From the NCBI GenBank assembly GCA_964654665.1, contig CAZZKV010000001.1, positions 138,676 to 202,675 of the forward strand: DNA of 64,000 bases. Direction: 5' to 3'. A program made the translations under genes and the position numbers. Shown here in pieces: positions 17,349 through 26,363 of this stretch. A model generated the notes under the pieces. The model was not told the origin of the DNA. It was given only the letters and a program-made list of their open reading frames with translations, and ran no database searches. Source of the stretch: CALCKU01 sp964654665 (GTDB lineage: Bacteria; Pseudomonadota; Alphaproteobacteria; Caulobacterales; Maricaulaceae). Numbering within the stretch: the stretch's first letter is position 1; each line of letters starts with the position of its first letter.

Positions 17349-18683
17349 TTAATTGCGTTTGCGCCATTGCATACGTTTGCGGGCCGGCGCGCCTTCATAG
17401 GCGTTGCCTGAGGGTGTTTCCGATGTATATCCAGATCCATAGCTAGAGGTCTTTCCGCCGTAAGTAATGGATTGATGGCTCTTGCTGGTTCCCTGTGAAT
17501 GGTTGGACTGTGTGGTTCCGGACCCGTAAGATGAGCTGGAATTATATGATGTACCCGAGTTTTGATAATGGGTTACACTGTCACGCGATTTCCGGCAGGC
17601 CATGTAGCTCTCGTAATTATCATGAAGCGCGCAATCTTTTGATGTATGATGCTTTGCCGCAGCTGGGGCGGTGTATGTCGATGTGGCTGCCGGTGCCGAA
17701 TAACGCGGGGCTGTATATGTTGGCGTTGGTGTGACAACGGTGTTTTTATGACGGCTATAACTTTGGCTGCTCCGGATGGATCCTGTGCCGGGTTTGCAGA
17801 CAACTTGACGCCATTCGTAGCGTTCTGGTGTAACCAGTACTTTTTTGGCGACTTCGCCATATTTGGCGGGGACATTAACAGTCCGTTCACCGCCGGCACT
17901 GATAAGGTCTTCGACTAACAGGGTTCTATATTCTGCGGGAACCGGAATTTCTTCGACGCCGCCAGGGTCAGAGACAACCTGTTTCAAGACGGTTTGATAT
18001 TTAGCAGGCACGCGCGTGCGGCGCACTTGCCCTGCTGATGTCATAACTTTCTTATTATAAGATACACTCTCGCCTGGTTCTTCAACAAGGCACCAGATTT
18101 CACATGTCGGACCGCAATGGGTTGCTCCCCCCGTTTGGCCATATTGAACGGTTGAGGCATAGCCTTGGCCCCCGCGGCCTGCATCAGCGGTTGAATGAAT
18201 TTTATATCCTTGGCGGGCTAATTGACCCGGATTACCTTTTTTCCACACCAGGCGCGGCGCGGAGACTTTCATCGTTTCGGTTACAGATGAAAATTGCGGC
18301 GCAGATACGGATAGTTTATCATAGGCTGGCCGTGTCATGACTTTTTCAGAAACCGAGCGATAGCTTGGCTGGCGGACACGATACCGTACACTCGCTTCCT
18401 TTATCATGATTTTTTCTTCGCGTGTGGCCAGTTGTGGTTGTTCGACCTCGATGGTTGAATAGGCTTCTTCAACAAGAACACTCTCTGAGGATGTTTCATA
18501 TTGGGCCGGAATTTCAACTCGGGCATAGCAAAGACCCGCTGTGGGATTGGCGGGTAAAAGGTCGGGTGTATATCCAGGTAATGCGGAGCCGCCCGCAAAG
18601 GCCAATGGTGCCATAAGGGGGACGGTAGCCGCACTCAGGATGAGGCGTGTGAACGTGCGGGTGTTTTTAATAAACGATATCAT
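17349..18683 (-). CDS. exported protein with repeated 'PA.Y' beta units, unknown function
   Basis: A 444-residue protein. The ATG at 18683 is preferred over upstream in-frame codons because AAGGTGA lies just before it and the signal peptide (LILSAATVPLMAPLAFAG) then begins properly. The mature part has about seven degenerate units of roughly 22 residues with the pattern PA-x-Y-x-x-V-x-x-x-V-L-V. Examples are IPAQYETSSESVLVEEA, PAYDKLSVSAPQFSSVTETM, VPAKYQTVLKQVVSDP, VPAEYRTLLVEDLIS and VPAKYGEVAKKVLVTPERY. They are interrupted by a Cys-rich insert (THCGPTCEIWCLVEE). The last 130 residues are low-complexity Ser/Tyr/Thr/Gly. A surface or periplasmic structural role is inferred only. Confidence 0.8.
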   Translation of the reverse strand: MISFIKNTRTFTRLILSAATVPLMAPLAFAGGSALPGYTPDLLPANPTAGLCYARVEIPAQYETSSESVLVEEAYSTIEVEQPQLATREEKIMIKEASVRYRVRQPSYRSVSEKVMTRPAYDKLSVSAPQFSSVTETMKVSAPRLVWKKGNPGQLARQGYKIHSTADAGRGGQGYASTVQYGQTGGATHCGPTCEIWCLVEEPGESVSYNKKVMTSAGQVRRTRVPAKYQTVLKQVVSDPGGVEEIPVPAEYRTLLVEDLISAGGERTVNVPAKYGEVAKKVLVTPERYEWRQVVCKPGTGSIRSSQSYSRHKNTVVTPTPTYTAPRYSAPAATSTYTAPAAAKHHTSKDCALHDNYESYMACRKSRDSVTHYQNSGTSYNSSSSYGSGTTQSNHSQGTSKSHQSITYGGKTSSYGSGYTSETPSGNAYEGAPARKRMQWRKRN

Positions 18684-18775
18684 AACTTCACCTTTCGCAT
18701 TGCGGGCAACCCGCAGTGTCTGATTTGATTGTTCGTGCCGAAGCAAAAAATATGCCAAGGCGGATCATATTAGTT

Positions 18776-19231
18776 TTATTCTTGTCTTGATTGGATGTTG
18801 GTGGTAATTTTTCGGCAAATGATGTGCGTTATCACCGCGCCGACAATAGCGCCTAAAATGTTAGCAATTCCATCAGCGATTGACGCCGTGCGGCCTATAG
18901 CCATTGTGCCCTGTAAAATTTCAATCGTAATACCATAGGCAGAGCATAAACCGATAATTGGTATTATGGCGAGACGGGGAAACGCTAAGGTCGTAATGAT
19001 AGCTAACCCGCAATATACACTAAAGTGTACGAATTTATCTAAATGCGGTACGCTTTGCGTACTTTGCGTTGGTACCAATGACTCTATGGCAATGATAAGA
19101 ATGAGAGCTAGATTACAAGCGATCATTATGGAGGACAGGATAGTAGAAAAATGACGGGTTTCATTGGACTGAACATAGCGTTGCAGCCCTGTTCTATAAG
19201 AGTTCATGTCGTTGATAATCACAGCCCTCAT
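18776..19231 (-). CDS. VanZ-like membrane protein
   Basis: A 151-residue protein with about four membrane segments. VPHLDKFVHFSVYCGLA holds the Asp-Lys-x-x-His motif of the VanZ-like family, and GITIEILQ and DGIANILGAIVGA are the other conserved parts. Members include VanZ, which gives low-level teicoplanin resistance in enterococci, but most bacterial homologues have no known function. The gene is isolated, so context gives no role. Confidence 0.82.
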   Translation of the reverse strand: MRAVIINDMNSYRTGLQRYVQSNETRHFSTILSSIMIACNLALILIIAIESLVPTQSTQSVPHLDKFVHFSVYCGLAIITTLAFPRLAIIPIIGLCSAYGITIEILQGTMAIGRTASIADGIANILGAIVGAVITHIICRKITTNIQSRQE

Positions 19232-19398
19232 GTGCCTATTTTAACTCCCGCAAAATATGCTGAGCGGACCCCAGTCCACCACATTTAATTTCAAAGTGAA
19301 ATTGTGGCTGAAATGGGGCAAAACTGACAAAATAGGTCTTCCTTCATCAGCTTTAGAAGCTTACTGTTGCGTAAATCACACAATGTAAAGGCAGAAAG

Positions 19399-19671
19399 AT
19401 GGAAATTTTAAATCCAAAAGTAGTTGTCCAAGATTTACCAGGATGGACGGGCGGAGATGATTTTATTACCAAAATTTTCAAATTTGAAGATTTTGCGCAG
19501 GCTTTTGGTTTTATGACATGCATCGCGATTATTGCTGATAAAATGGACCACCACCCTGAATGGTTCAATGTCTATAACCGGGTCGATGTTACATTGACAA
19601 CACATGATGCTGGCGGTGTGACGGAAAAGGATATAGCTTTGGCTAAAGCGATGGAAAAATCTGCACGTTAA
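19399..19671 (+). CDS. 4a-hydroxytetrahydrobiopterin dehydratase (pterin carbinolamine dehydratase)
   Basis: A 90-residue protein matching the PCD/DCoH family along its whole length. The active-site segment DKMDHHPEWFNVYNRV contains the His-His-Pro and Asn residues, followed by LTTHDAGGVTEKD. The enzyme dehydrates 4a-hydroxytetrahydropterin, either recycling the cofactor of phenylalanine hydroxylase or serving folate/molybdopterin metabolism. No hydroxylase gene is nearby, so its physiological partner is not indicated. Confidence 0.93.
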   Translation: MEILNPKVVVQDLPGWTGGDDFITKIFKFEDFAQAFGFMTCIAIIADKMDHHPEWFNVYNRVDVTLTTHDAGGVTEKDIALAKAMEKSAR

Positions 19672-19702
19672 TTAAATTAAGCGCGCCTTATAGCCTGCAA
19701 TA

Positions 19703-20890
19703 TTATCGGGCTAGTTCTTTCATTGCATTTTCAAGGCCGGACAAAGTCATAGGGAACATACGGTCCTCGCCAATAATGTCTTGGATCATTTTTGTGCTTT
19801 GCGAATAAGACCAATATTTCTCCTCTGTAGGGTTAATCCAGATAAAATGTGGATAGACATCGACTAGACGTTTAAGCCATGTGGCTCCGGCTTCTTCATT
19901 CCAATGTTCCACCGACCCGCCGCGCATGGCAACTTCATAAGGGCTCATGGCAGCATCTCCAACCATGACAACGCGGTAGTCAGATGCAAATTTATGTAAT
20001 ACGTCCCATGTTGGTGTCACGTCTGTCATCCGGCGGATATTATCTTTCCATAAATGCTCGTAAACGCAATTATGGAAATAGAAATATTCGAGCCGTTTAA
20101 ATTCTGAGCGTGCCGCAGAAAATAACTCTTCAGCCTGTTTAACATAGGCATCCATTGAGCCACCAATATCAAAAAAGGCAAGCACTTTTACGGCATTGCG
20201 GCGTTCGGGTCGCATTTGGATGTCTAACCAACCTTGTTTGGCGGTACCCCGAATTGTGCTGTCCAGATCCAATTCATCGGCCGCGCCTTCACGTGCAAAA
20301 CGGCGTAAACGGCGTAGCGCAATTTTTATATTGCGTGTACCAATTTCACGGTCTCCATCCAGATTTTTAAAATGTCGTTTGTCCCAGACTTTCACCGCCT
20401 TTTTATGACGACTTTCATTTTGCCCAATCCTAACCCCTTCGGGATTATATCCATAAGCGCCAAAGGGTGATGTGCCTGCCGTACCAATATTTTTATTGCC
20501 GCCTTCATGACGTTTATCTTGATTTTCAAGACGTTCTTTCAAGGCTTCCATGATTTTATCCAAATCACCAAGGGCTTCAATCTCTGCCATTTCTTCGGGA
20601 GTTAAATGTTTTTCAGCAAGCGCTTTAAGCCATTCGGATGGAATTTCATGGCTGTCTTCGCCAAATATATCCGAGAGGTAATCCATACCACGAAAACAAT
20701 GGGCAAAGACTTGATCAAATTTATCCAGATCCCGCTCATCTTTTACCAATGCTGTGCGCGATAGATAATAAAACCCGTCAAGACTGTCATCGGGTATACC
20801 TTTATCCAATCCTTCCAGTAATGTTAGATATTCGCGGATCGTTACGGGAATTTTGGCGGAACGTAGGTCGGTGAAAAAACTTTGAAACAT
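19703..20890 (-). CDS. VWA domain protein, CoxE-like
   Basis: A 395-residue cytosolic protein of the VWA/CoxE group. The N-terminal part (IPVTIREYLTLLEGLDKGI) is typical of these proteins. The VWA domain begins near residue 230 with VLAFFDIGGSMDAYV, which keeps the Asp-x-Gly-x-Ser metal-ion-dependent adhesion site except that Gly replaces the usual Ser. The middle is highly charged (Lys/Glu/Asp). CoxE homologues work with MoxR-type AAA+ ATPases to assemble metal enzymes, but no MoxR gene is in view. The TerB-like gene lies 35 bases upstream on the same strand, suggesting an operon. Confidence 0.85.
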   Translation of the reverse strand: MFQSFFTDLRSAKIPVTIREYLTLLEGLDKGIPDDSLDGFYYLSRTALVKDERDLDKFDQVFAHCFRGMDYLSDIFGEDSHEIPSEWLKALAEKHLTPEEMAEIEALGDLDKIMEALKERLENQDKRHEGGNKNIGTAGTSPFGAYGYNPEGVRIGQNESRHKKAVKVWDKRHFKNLDGDREIGTRNIKIALRRLRRFAREGAADELDLDSTIRGTAKQGWLDIQMRPERRNAVKVLAFFDIGGSMDAYVKQAEELFSAARSEFKRLEYFYFHNCVYEHLWKDNIRRMTDVTPTWDVLHKFASDYRVVMVGDAAMSPYEVAMRGGSVEHWNEEAGATWLKRLVDVYPHFIWINPTEEKYWSYSQSTKMIQDIIGEDRMFPMTLSGLENAMKELAR

Positions 20891-20925
20891 TAGCGTATCA
20901 TATCTATAGTTAGCGTTGCCTCGCC

Positions 20926-21636
20926 TTAGCCTGTACGAACCTGTGTTTCAATGGCTGCAGCGGCGTCCGGATCCAGCCTTAGAGCCATAGCTAATCGATC
21001 CAGATAATCTCGTTCTTTTGGATTTAATCCATCGGCAATTCGACAGGACGCCGCGTAAATTTCGCGGCTTTCCTGAGAACTTCCTGATAGAGCTGCAATG
21101 GCTCTGGCGTCTGGTGCTTGTTGCAATGCGGCTGTCAATAGAGATTCTCCGCCCTTGCCCTGTGCTTGAATGGCGGCCAACTCATCGGGGTGAATATCGC
21201 CATCGGCTTTGGCAGCAGCGACCATAGCGCGCAATAATGTCTGGGCACGGGCTTCGGCTTTGGGGCCTTTAATCAAACCAATAACATCGTCCAGAGTAGA
21301 TGGCATTTTACCGTCTTTGTGGGCGCGATAGGCTAAAACACCGAGTCCGGCCAATCCGCCCAATGTTGCAACCTTGCGAGCAGAGCGAGATGAAAGTAGA
21401 AGGGCGAGGGCTCCTGCTGCCGCCCCTGTGGCAGCCCCTTTGCGCAAGGCTTCGCGTGCAACAGGGCTGTCATCAATACCTAATTTATCGATTAAAATAT
21501 TTTCGCCTTTCGCAGCAAGTTCTTGTCCTTTTTTGCTTAAGGCTTGCGCTTGCCCTTTGCTGTCTTGGGCCAAGTTCTTTCCAGCCGCCAAAATTTGCTC
21601 TATTAATTCTTGTGCGGTTATATTTGTTTCAGTCAT
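20926..21636 (-). CDS. TerB-like DUF533 membrane-associated protein
   Basis: A 236-residue protein starting at ATG 21636, chosen because GGAGC lies five bases before it; an upstream TTG at 21651 is weaker. The N-terminal third is helical and charged. A Gly/Ala-rich hydrophobic stretch around residues 75-105 follows (GAATGAAAGALALLLSSRSA), and the C-terminal 110 residues form the helical TerB/DUF533 domain (AMVAAAKADGDIHPDELAAI), with Asp residues that could bind metal. This is the YebE-like architecture; function unknown. It is probably cotranscribed with the VWA protein gene. Confidence 0.85.
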   Translation of the reverse strand: MTETNITAQELIEQILAAGKNLAQDSKGQAQALSKKGQELAAKGENILIDKLGIDDSPVAREALRKGAATGAAAGALALLLSSRSARKVATLGGLAGLGVLAYRAHKDGKMPSTLDDVIGLIKGPKAEARAQTLLRAMVAAAKADGDIHPDELAAIQAQGKGGESLLTAALQQAPDARAIAALSGSSQESREIYAASCRIADGLNPKERDYLDRLAMALRLDPDAAAAIETQVRTG

Positions 21637-21714
21637 TATAAGCTCCACCAATTTATACGATTCTATACCATTACGGTGCTTGCTTTTAAATGCTCAACTT
21701 CACATGATATAATC

Positions 21715-23877
21715 ATGAAAAAATATATACCTTACGGGATGTTGATACTTGCGCTTATATTTATGACAGCGCTTTTATATTTATGGACTCCGTCTGTACC
21801 GGAATATGATGCTAATAGCCTTCGGAAACGTGTTCAGGACTATAATGTCCGTATCATTCGAGATCAGTGGGGCGTTGCTCATATTTTTGGTAAAACTGAC
21901 GCCGATAGTTCTTTTGGACTAGCTTATGCTCATGCCGAGGATGATTGGAAGACTATTCAAGAGGTTGTGATTGCTTCGCGCGGTATGAGTGGGCAATATT
22001 TTGGTAAAGATAAAGCGCCAACAGATTATCTTTTCGATCTCTTCAAGGTAAAAGACTTTGTAGAAGAGAAATATGAAACCGAAGTTCCTGATTATGTAAA
22101 GGCGATTGCGCGGGCTTATGCGGATGGGTTGAGCCTTTATGCCGCTGAGCACCCTGATGTCGTTTTGCCCGGGGTTTTGCCTATGCGTGAACAGGATGTT
22201 ATTCAAGGGATTAGCTGGGCAACGCCCTTTTTCTACCGTTTGGATGGGCAATTGGAAGATTTGTTAAAAGCCGATGATAAACCAGCAGTGTCACCATGGC
22301 AGCAAACTAGCGAAGTTGACCATAAGGTCTTGGGCCTGCCTGAAGCTGTACGCGGCTCAAATGCATTTGCCATCGCGCCTGCACGTTCCGAAGACCATCA
22401 TACCCGACTTATTGTAAACTCCCATCAACCGATGAAGGGACCCTATGCGTGGTATGAGGCACATGTGGTTTCTGAAGACGGGTTGAACTTCGCTGGGGCT
22501 GGATTTCCCGGTACGCCGATTTTAACTCAAGGTGTCACACCGCATCATGGCTGGGCACATACAGTGAATCAGCCTGATTTGACTGATGTTTATTTGCTTG
22601 AAGTCGACAATGAAAAGAGACCGCGCCAGTATAAACTTGATGGAAAATGGAAAGCCTTTGAGCGAAGTCATTCGAAATTTCGTGTTAAATTACACGGGCC
22701 ATTATCATTACCAGTCAAGCGTGATGTGTTGTGGTCAGATCATGGTCCTGTTTTGTCTACGCCTTCTGGACATTACGCTATCCGCTTCGCCGGTCTGGGT
22801 GAGGTTGGGGCCTTAGAGCAATGGATTGATATGAGCAAAGCGCAAAACCTTGATGAGTGGCGCGCAGCAATGGCCAAAAACGGCGTGCTGAGCTTCAATA
22901 TTACCTATGCTGATAAACATGGAAATATTGGTGAACATTATAATGCTAAAATGCCCAACCGCATTGAAGGGCCAGACTGGGACACAATATTACCTGGAGA
23001 TCAATCAAGGTTGATTTGGACAGATTATCGAGATCCCTCTGACTTACCTGTTATCTGGAACCCGCATTGCGGCTGGTTGTTTTCAGCCAATTCAACACCG
23101 TTTAGAATTACTGATAATATGTGTAATAATGAACGTTCGGATTATTCATCCACTTTTGGTATTGAGACCCGGATGACTAATCGGGCATTGCGGTCGCTTG
23201 CGCTCTTTTCGCCCGATGATAGTTTAAGCGAGGAAGAATTGTTACGCTATCGTGCGGATACGCGCTATGATCCGCAATCACAAATCATGCAGATGGTTGT
23301 AGAATTGGTAAGTTTAAACTTTGATGAGCCTTTGCTTAAACAGGCTCAAGATGTTTTGCGAGATTGGGATGGTGATACACATCAGAATAACCGCGGTGCG
23401 GCCTTGGCGATTATTACAGGGACGCGAGCGCTGGGTTATGAATATATTGAGGCTGAACGTGATCCAGTAGATACATTGCGCGAGACAGCGCATGATCTGA
23501 TGGAGCGCTTTGGCCGATTAGACCCTGAATGGGGCGCGATTAATCGCTTGCAACGTGGTGACATTGATATGCCATTAGATGGGGCACCAGATGTGTTGCG
23601 GGCAATTTATGCCGATAGAGATGGTATCGCAAAAGATGGCGTTATGAACGCTTTTGCGGGAGATACTCATATTATGTATGCCGATTGGGATGAGAAAGGT
23701 GTTTTGAAATTACAGACTATTCATCAATATGGTGCAGCGACATTGGATGAAAATTCCCCGCATTATAATGATCAGGCGCCCTTATTTGCGCGCGGTGAAT
23801 ATAAAGACTTTCCGATGACATTAGATGCTGTATTGCCTCATGCAACGCGGGATTATCATCCGGGCCGCGACTTTTAA
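21715..23877 (+). CDS. penicillin acylase family hydrolase
   Basis: A 720-residue Ntn-hydrolase starting at ATG 21715 with an N-terminal hydrophobic anchor (GMLILALIFMTALLYLW), so it works in the periplasm. The alpha chain has RIIRDQWGVAHIFGKTDADS and GLAYAHAEDDW. Self-cleavage is expected before the nucleophile Ser in VRGSNAFAIAPARS, which becomes the N-terminus of the beta chain. NSHQPMKGPYAWYEAHV and GWAHTVNQPD are the family's substrate-pocket segments. Members hydrolyse penicillins, acyl-homoserine lactones or other N-acyl compounds; specificity cannot be read here. It is convergent with katG. Confidence 0.92.
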   Translation: MKKYIPYGMLILALIFMTALLYLWTPSVPEYDANSLRKRVQDYNVRIIRDQWGVAHIFGKTDADSSFGLAYAHAEDDWKTIQEVVIASRGMSGQYFGKDKAPTDYLFDLFKVKDFVEEKYETEVPDYVKAIARAYADGLSLYAAEHPDVVLPGVLPMREQDVIQGISWATPFFYRLDGQLEDLLKADDKPAVSPWQQTSEVDHKVLGLPEAVRGSNAFAIAPARSEDHHTRLIVNSHQPMKGPYAWYEAHVVSEDGLNFAGAGFPGTPILTQGVTPHHGWAHTVNQPDLTDVYLLEVDNEKRPRQYKLDGKWKAFERSHSKFRVKLHGPLSLPVKRDVLWSDHGPVLSTPSGHYAIRFAGLGEVGALEQWIDMSKAQNLDEWRAAMAKNGVLSFNITYADKHGNIGEHYNAKMPNRIEGPDWDTILPGDQSRLIWTDYRDPSDLPVIWNPHCGWLFSANSTPFRITDNMCNNERSDYSSTFGIETRMTNRALRSLALFSPDDSLSEEELLRYRADTRYDPQSQIMQMVVELVSLNFDEPLLKQAQDVLRDWDGDTHQNNRGAALAIITGTRALGYEYIEAERDPVDTLRETAHDLMERFGRLDPEWGAINRLQRGDIDMPLDGAPDVLRAIYADRDGIAKDGVMNAFAGDTHIMYADWDEKGVLKLQTIHQYGAATLDENSPHYNDQAPLFARGEYKDFPMTLDAVLPHATRDYHPGRDF

Positions 23878-23899
23878 TATCACGGATTTGTTATAAAAA

Positions 23900-23955
23900 T
23901 GCCCTCGGTTTTATGAAGCTGTGCGGGGCACGGCACGGCTTCGAGACCGAGGGCA
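23900..23955. terminator. long inverted repeat, bidirectional terminator
   Basis: Ten perfectly paired bases (TGCCCTCGGT at 23900-23909 against ACCGAGGGCA at 23946-23955) enclose a second helix (GAAGCTGTGC against GCACGGCTTC). A-rich flanks lie on both sides, giving T runs on either strand. It sits between two convergent genes, so it can end transcription both ways. Confidence 0.8.
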
Positions 23956-23985
23956 TTATAAAAAACCAGTCTTAGGTTTAACTGA

Positions 23986-26163
23986 TTATGTTATTGAGTT
24001 ATTCGAAAGATCGAAACGATCCAGCATCATCACCTTATTCCATGCAGCAATAAAATCATCCCGGAACTTATTTTCGGCTCCGGTTTCTGCATAAACTTCG
24101 GCCAGTCCGCGTAAAATCGAATTTGATCCAAAGACAAGGTCTGCTCGTGTTCCCGTCCATTTTATTGCGCCGCTCTGGCGGTCACATCCTTCGAATAATT
24201 CTTCAGAGCTATCTGTCGCTTTCCATTCTGTGGACATATCGAGTAAATTAACAAAGAAGTCATTTGAAAGTGTCCCTGCTTTATCCGTCAAAACACCGTG
24301 CGTTGCTCCGGCCGCATTGGCACCTAATGAGCGTAATCCGCCAATAAGGACTGTCATTTCCGGAGCTGTCAGTGAAAGTAGTTGAGCGCGGTCGACTAAT
24401 AAGGCCTCCGTTGGACGAGGGTCTTGGGTTTTTTTATAATTCCGAAACCCATCAAATGTTGGTTCAAGTACAGCAAAGCTGTCAATATCTGTTTGATCTT
24501 GCGCTGCGTCCGTCCGTCCGGGTGTGAAAGGAACAGATGCACCGGATGCTTTTTCAATTGCCGCACAGCCACCCAAAACGATCAAGTCAGCCAGAGAGAC
24601 AGTGCCAGAAAAATCATTTTGTATAGTTTCTAGTATCTTTATGACATCTCCAACACCCGAAGATGTGTTGATTTCCCAATCTTTTTGCGGAGCTAAGCGG
24701 ATACGTGCACCATTAGCGCCGCCGCGTTTATCGGAACCGCGGAAGGTTGATGCTGAGGCCCAGGCTGTATTAACCAATTGCGAGTTGGAGAGACCAGACG
24801 CCAAGATCGTATTCTTCAGCTCGGTAATTTCTGCATCACTGATCAATGCGCCTTTATGTGCGGGTACGGGATCTTGCCAAATCAGCTCTTCAGCGGGGAC
24901 TTCCTCACCTAGATAACAGGCGATGGGGCCCATATCCCGATGTGTCAATTTAAACCATGCCCGGGCATAAGCATCCGCAAATTCATCAGGGTTTTCGTGA
25001 AAGTTTTTGGAAATTTTTGCAAAACCGGGATCGAGTTTTAAGGCCATATCGGCTGTTGTCATCATTAAAGGTTCTGTGCGCGCCGAGTCATGAGCCGCGG
25101 GCGGTTGGTCGGCATTGGACGCGGCCGTTGGTGTCCACTGGACATGACCAGATGCACTGGTTGTTTGTTCCCAGTCATATCCAAGGAGAACATCGAAGTA
25201 ACCATTGTCCCATTGAGTTGGGTTAACCGTCCATGCGCCTTCAAAACCGGCAGTGGTGGTGTCCCCACCTTTGCCTGTACCATGACTGTTCAACCAGCCA
25301 AAGCCTTGGGCTTCTAATTTTCCGCCTTCGGGTTCCACCCCGACCTTATCTTCGGGGCCTGCCCCGTGGCCTTTACCAAATGTATGGCCCCCTGCGATAA
25401 GTGCGACGGTTTCGTAATCATCCATGGCCATACGTCCAAATGTATCGCGAATATCAAAAGCTGATTTAAGCGGATCAGGATTACCATTCGGCCCTTCGGG
25501 ATTCACATATATTAGGCCCATTTGTACGGCGCCTAGCGGGGAAGCAAGATCGCGCTCGCCTGTATAACGTTTATCATCGAGCCATTCGGTTTCAGGCCCC
25601 CAATAAATATCTTCTTCAGGTTCGTAGATATCTTCGCGGCCACCGCCAAACCCAAAGGTTTTAAAGCCCATTGACTCCATGGCTACATTGCCAGCGAGGA
25701 TCATGAGATCAGCCCATGAAATTTTCGATCCATATTTTTGTTTCACTGGCCATAACAGACGGCGAGCCTTGTCCAGATTACCATTATCAGGCCAACTGTT
25801 CAGGGGGGCGAACCGCTGAGATCCTGTAGAGGCTCCGCCGCGGCCATCATAGGTGCGGTAGGTTCCTGCACTATGCCAAGCCATACGAACAAACAAGCCG
25901 CCATAATGGCCGAAGTCAGCCGGCCACCAGTCTTGAGAGTCTGTCATAAGTGTTGTTAAATCAGCCTTCAGCGCTTGGAGATCAAGGCTTTTAAAGGCTG
26001 TTGCATAGTCAAAATTTCCATCCATCGGATTTACATTGGCAGAATTTTGGTTCAAAATTTTCAAATTCAGCTGCTCTGGCCACCAATGTTGGTTGGATGT
26101 ACTGCCAGACGCAGCCGCTTTATTAGATCCATGCATAACAGGACATTTACCTTGGGTACTCAT
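23986..26163 (-). CDS. katG: catalase-peroxidase
   Basis: A 725-residue bifunctional haem enzyme that destroys hydrogen peroxide. The start is set at ATG 26163, preceded by GGAGAG; longer in-frame versions add unlikely residues. The first domain has the distal triad RMAWH (about Arg93, Trp96, His97), the Tyr of the Met-Tyr-Trp adduct in MGLIYVNPEG, and the proximal haem His in IAGGHTFGKGHG. The second, haem-free domain duplicates the fold. Length is typical. An OxyR-like site lies upstream, and the gene stands alone, which fits oxidative-stress control. Confidence 0.98.
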   Translation of the reverse strand: MSTQGKCPVMHGSNKAAASGSTSNQHWWPEQLNLKILNQNSANVNPMDGNFDYATAFKSLDLQALKADLTTLMTDSQDWWPADFGHYGGLFVRMAWHSAGTYRTYDGRGGASTGSQRFAPLNSWPDNGNLDKARRLLWPVKQKYGSKISWADLMILAGNVAMESMGFKTFGFGGGREDIYEPEEDIYWGPETEWLDDKRYTGERDLASPLGAVQMGLIYVNPEGPNGNPDPLKSAFDIRDTFGRMAMDDYETVALIAGGHTFGKGHGAGPEDKVGVEPEGGKLEAQGFGWLNSHGTGKGGDTTTAGFEGAWTVNPTQWDNGYFDVLLGYDWEQTTSASGHVQWTPTAASNADQPPAAHDSARTEPLMMTTADMALKLDPGFAKISKNFHENPDEFADAYARAWFKLTHRDMGPIACYLGEEVPAEELIWQDPVPAHKGALISDAEITELKNTILASGLSNSQLVNTAWASASTFRGSDKRGGANGARIRLAPQKDWEINTSSGVGDVIKILETIQNDFSGTVSLADLIVLGGCAAIEKASGASVPFTPGRTDAAQDQTDIDSFAVLEPTFDGFRNYKKTQDPRPTEALLVDRAQLLSLTAPEMTVLIGGLRSLGANAAGATHGVLTDKAGTLSNDFFVNLLDMSTEWKATDSSEELFEGCDRQSGAIKWTGTRADLVFGSNSILRGLAEVYAETGAENKFRDDFIAAWNKVMMLDRFDLSNNSIT

Positions 26164-26251
26164 TGTCTCTCCGTTCATTTCCATAATTCGGGCATCATAG
26201 ATGCGGGTTTGGATTCTGAAATTTGATAGAAGGAAACGGTTGAAATATACA

Positions 26252-26288
26252 ATCGTTTCTATCAATAATTATGATAGTTTTTATCTAT
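26252..26288. promoter_or_regulatory. candidate OxyR binding site upstream of katG
   Basis: ATAG at 26274-26277 and CTAT at 26285-26288 are separated by seven bases, matching the OxyR dyad ATAG-N7-CTAT. Seven bases to the left a second, weaker dyad can be read (ATCG at 26252, CAAT at 26263, three of four bases each). An imperfect inverted repeat at 26225-26263 (GATAGAA...TTCTATC) overlaps it. It lies 89 to 125 bases from the katG start. Confidence 0.5.
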
Positions 26289-26363
26289 TGTTGTGCGTAT
26301 TTATTTGTATTTATGCCAATGATTATTTGATATTTTGCCATGACTTTCGAATAAAAGGAGAAC

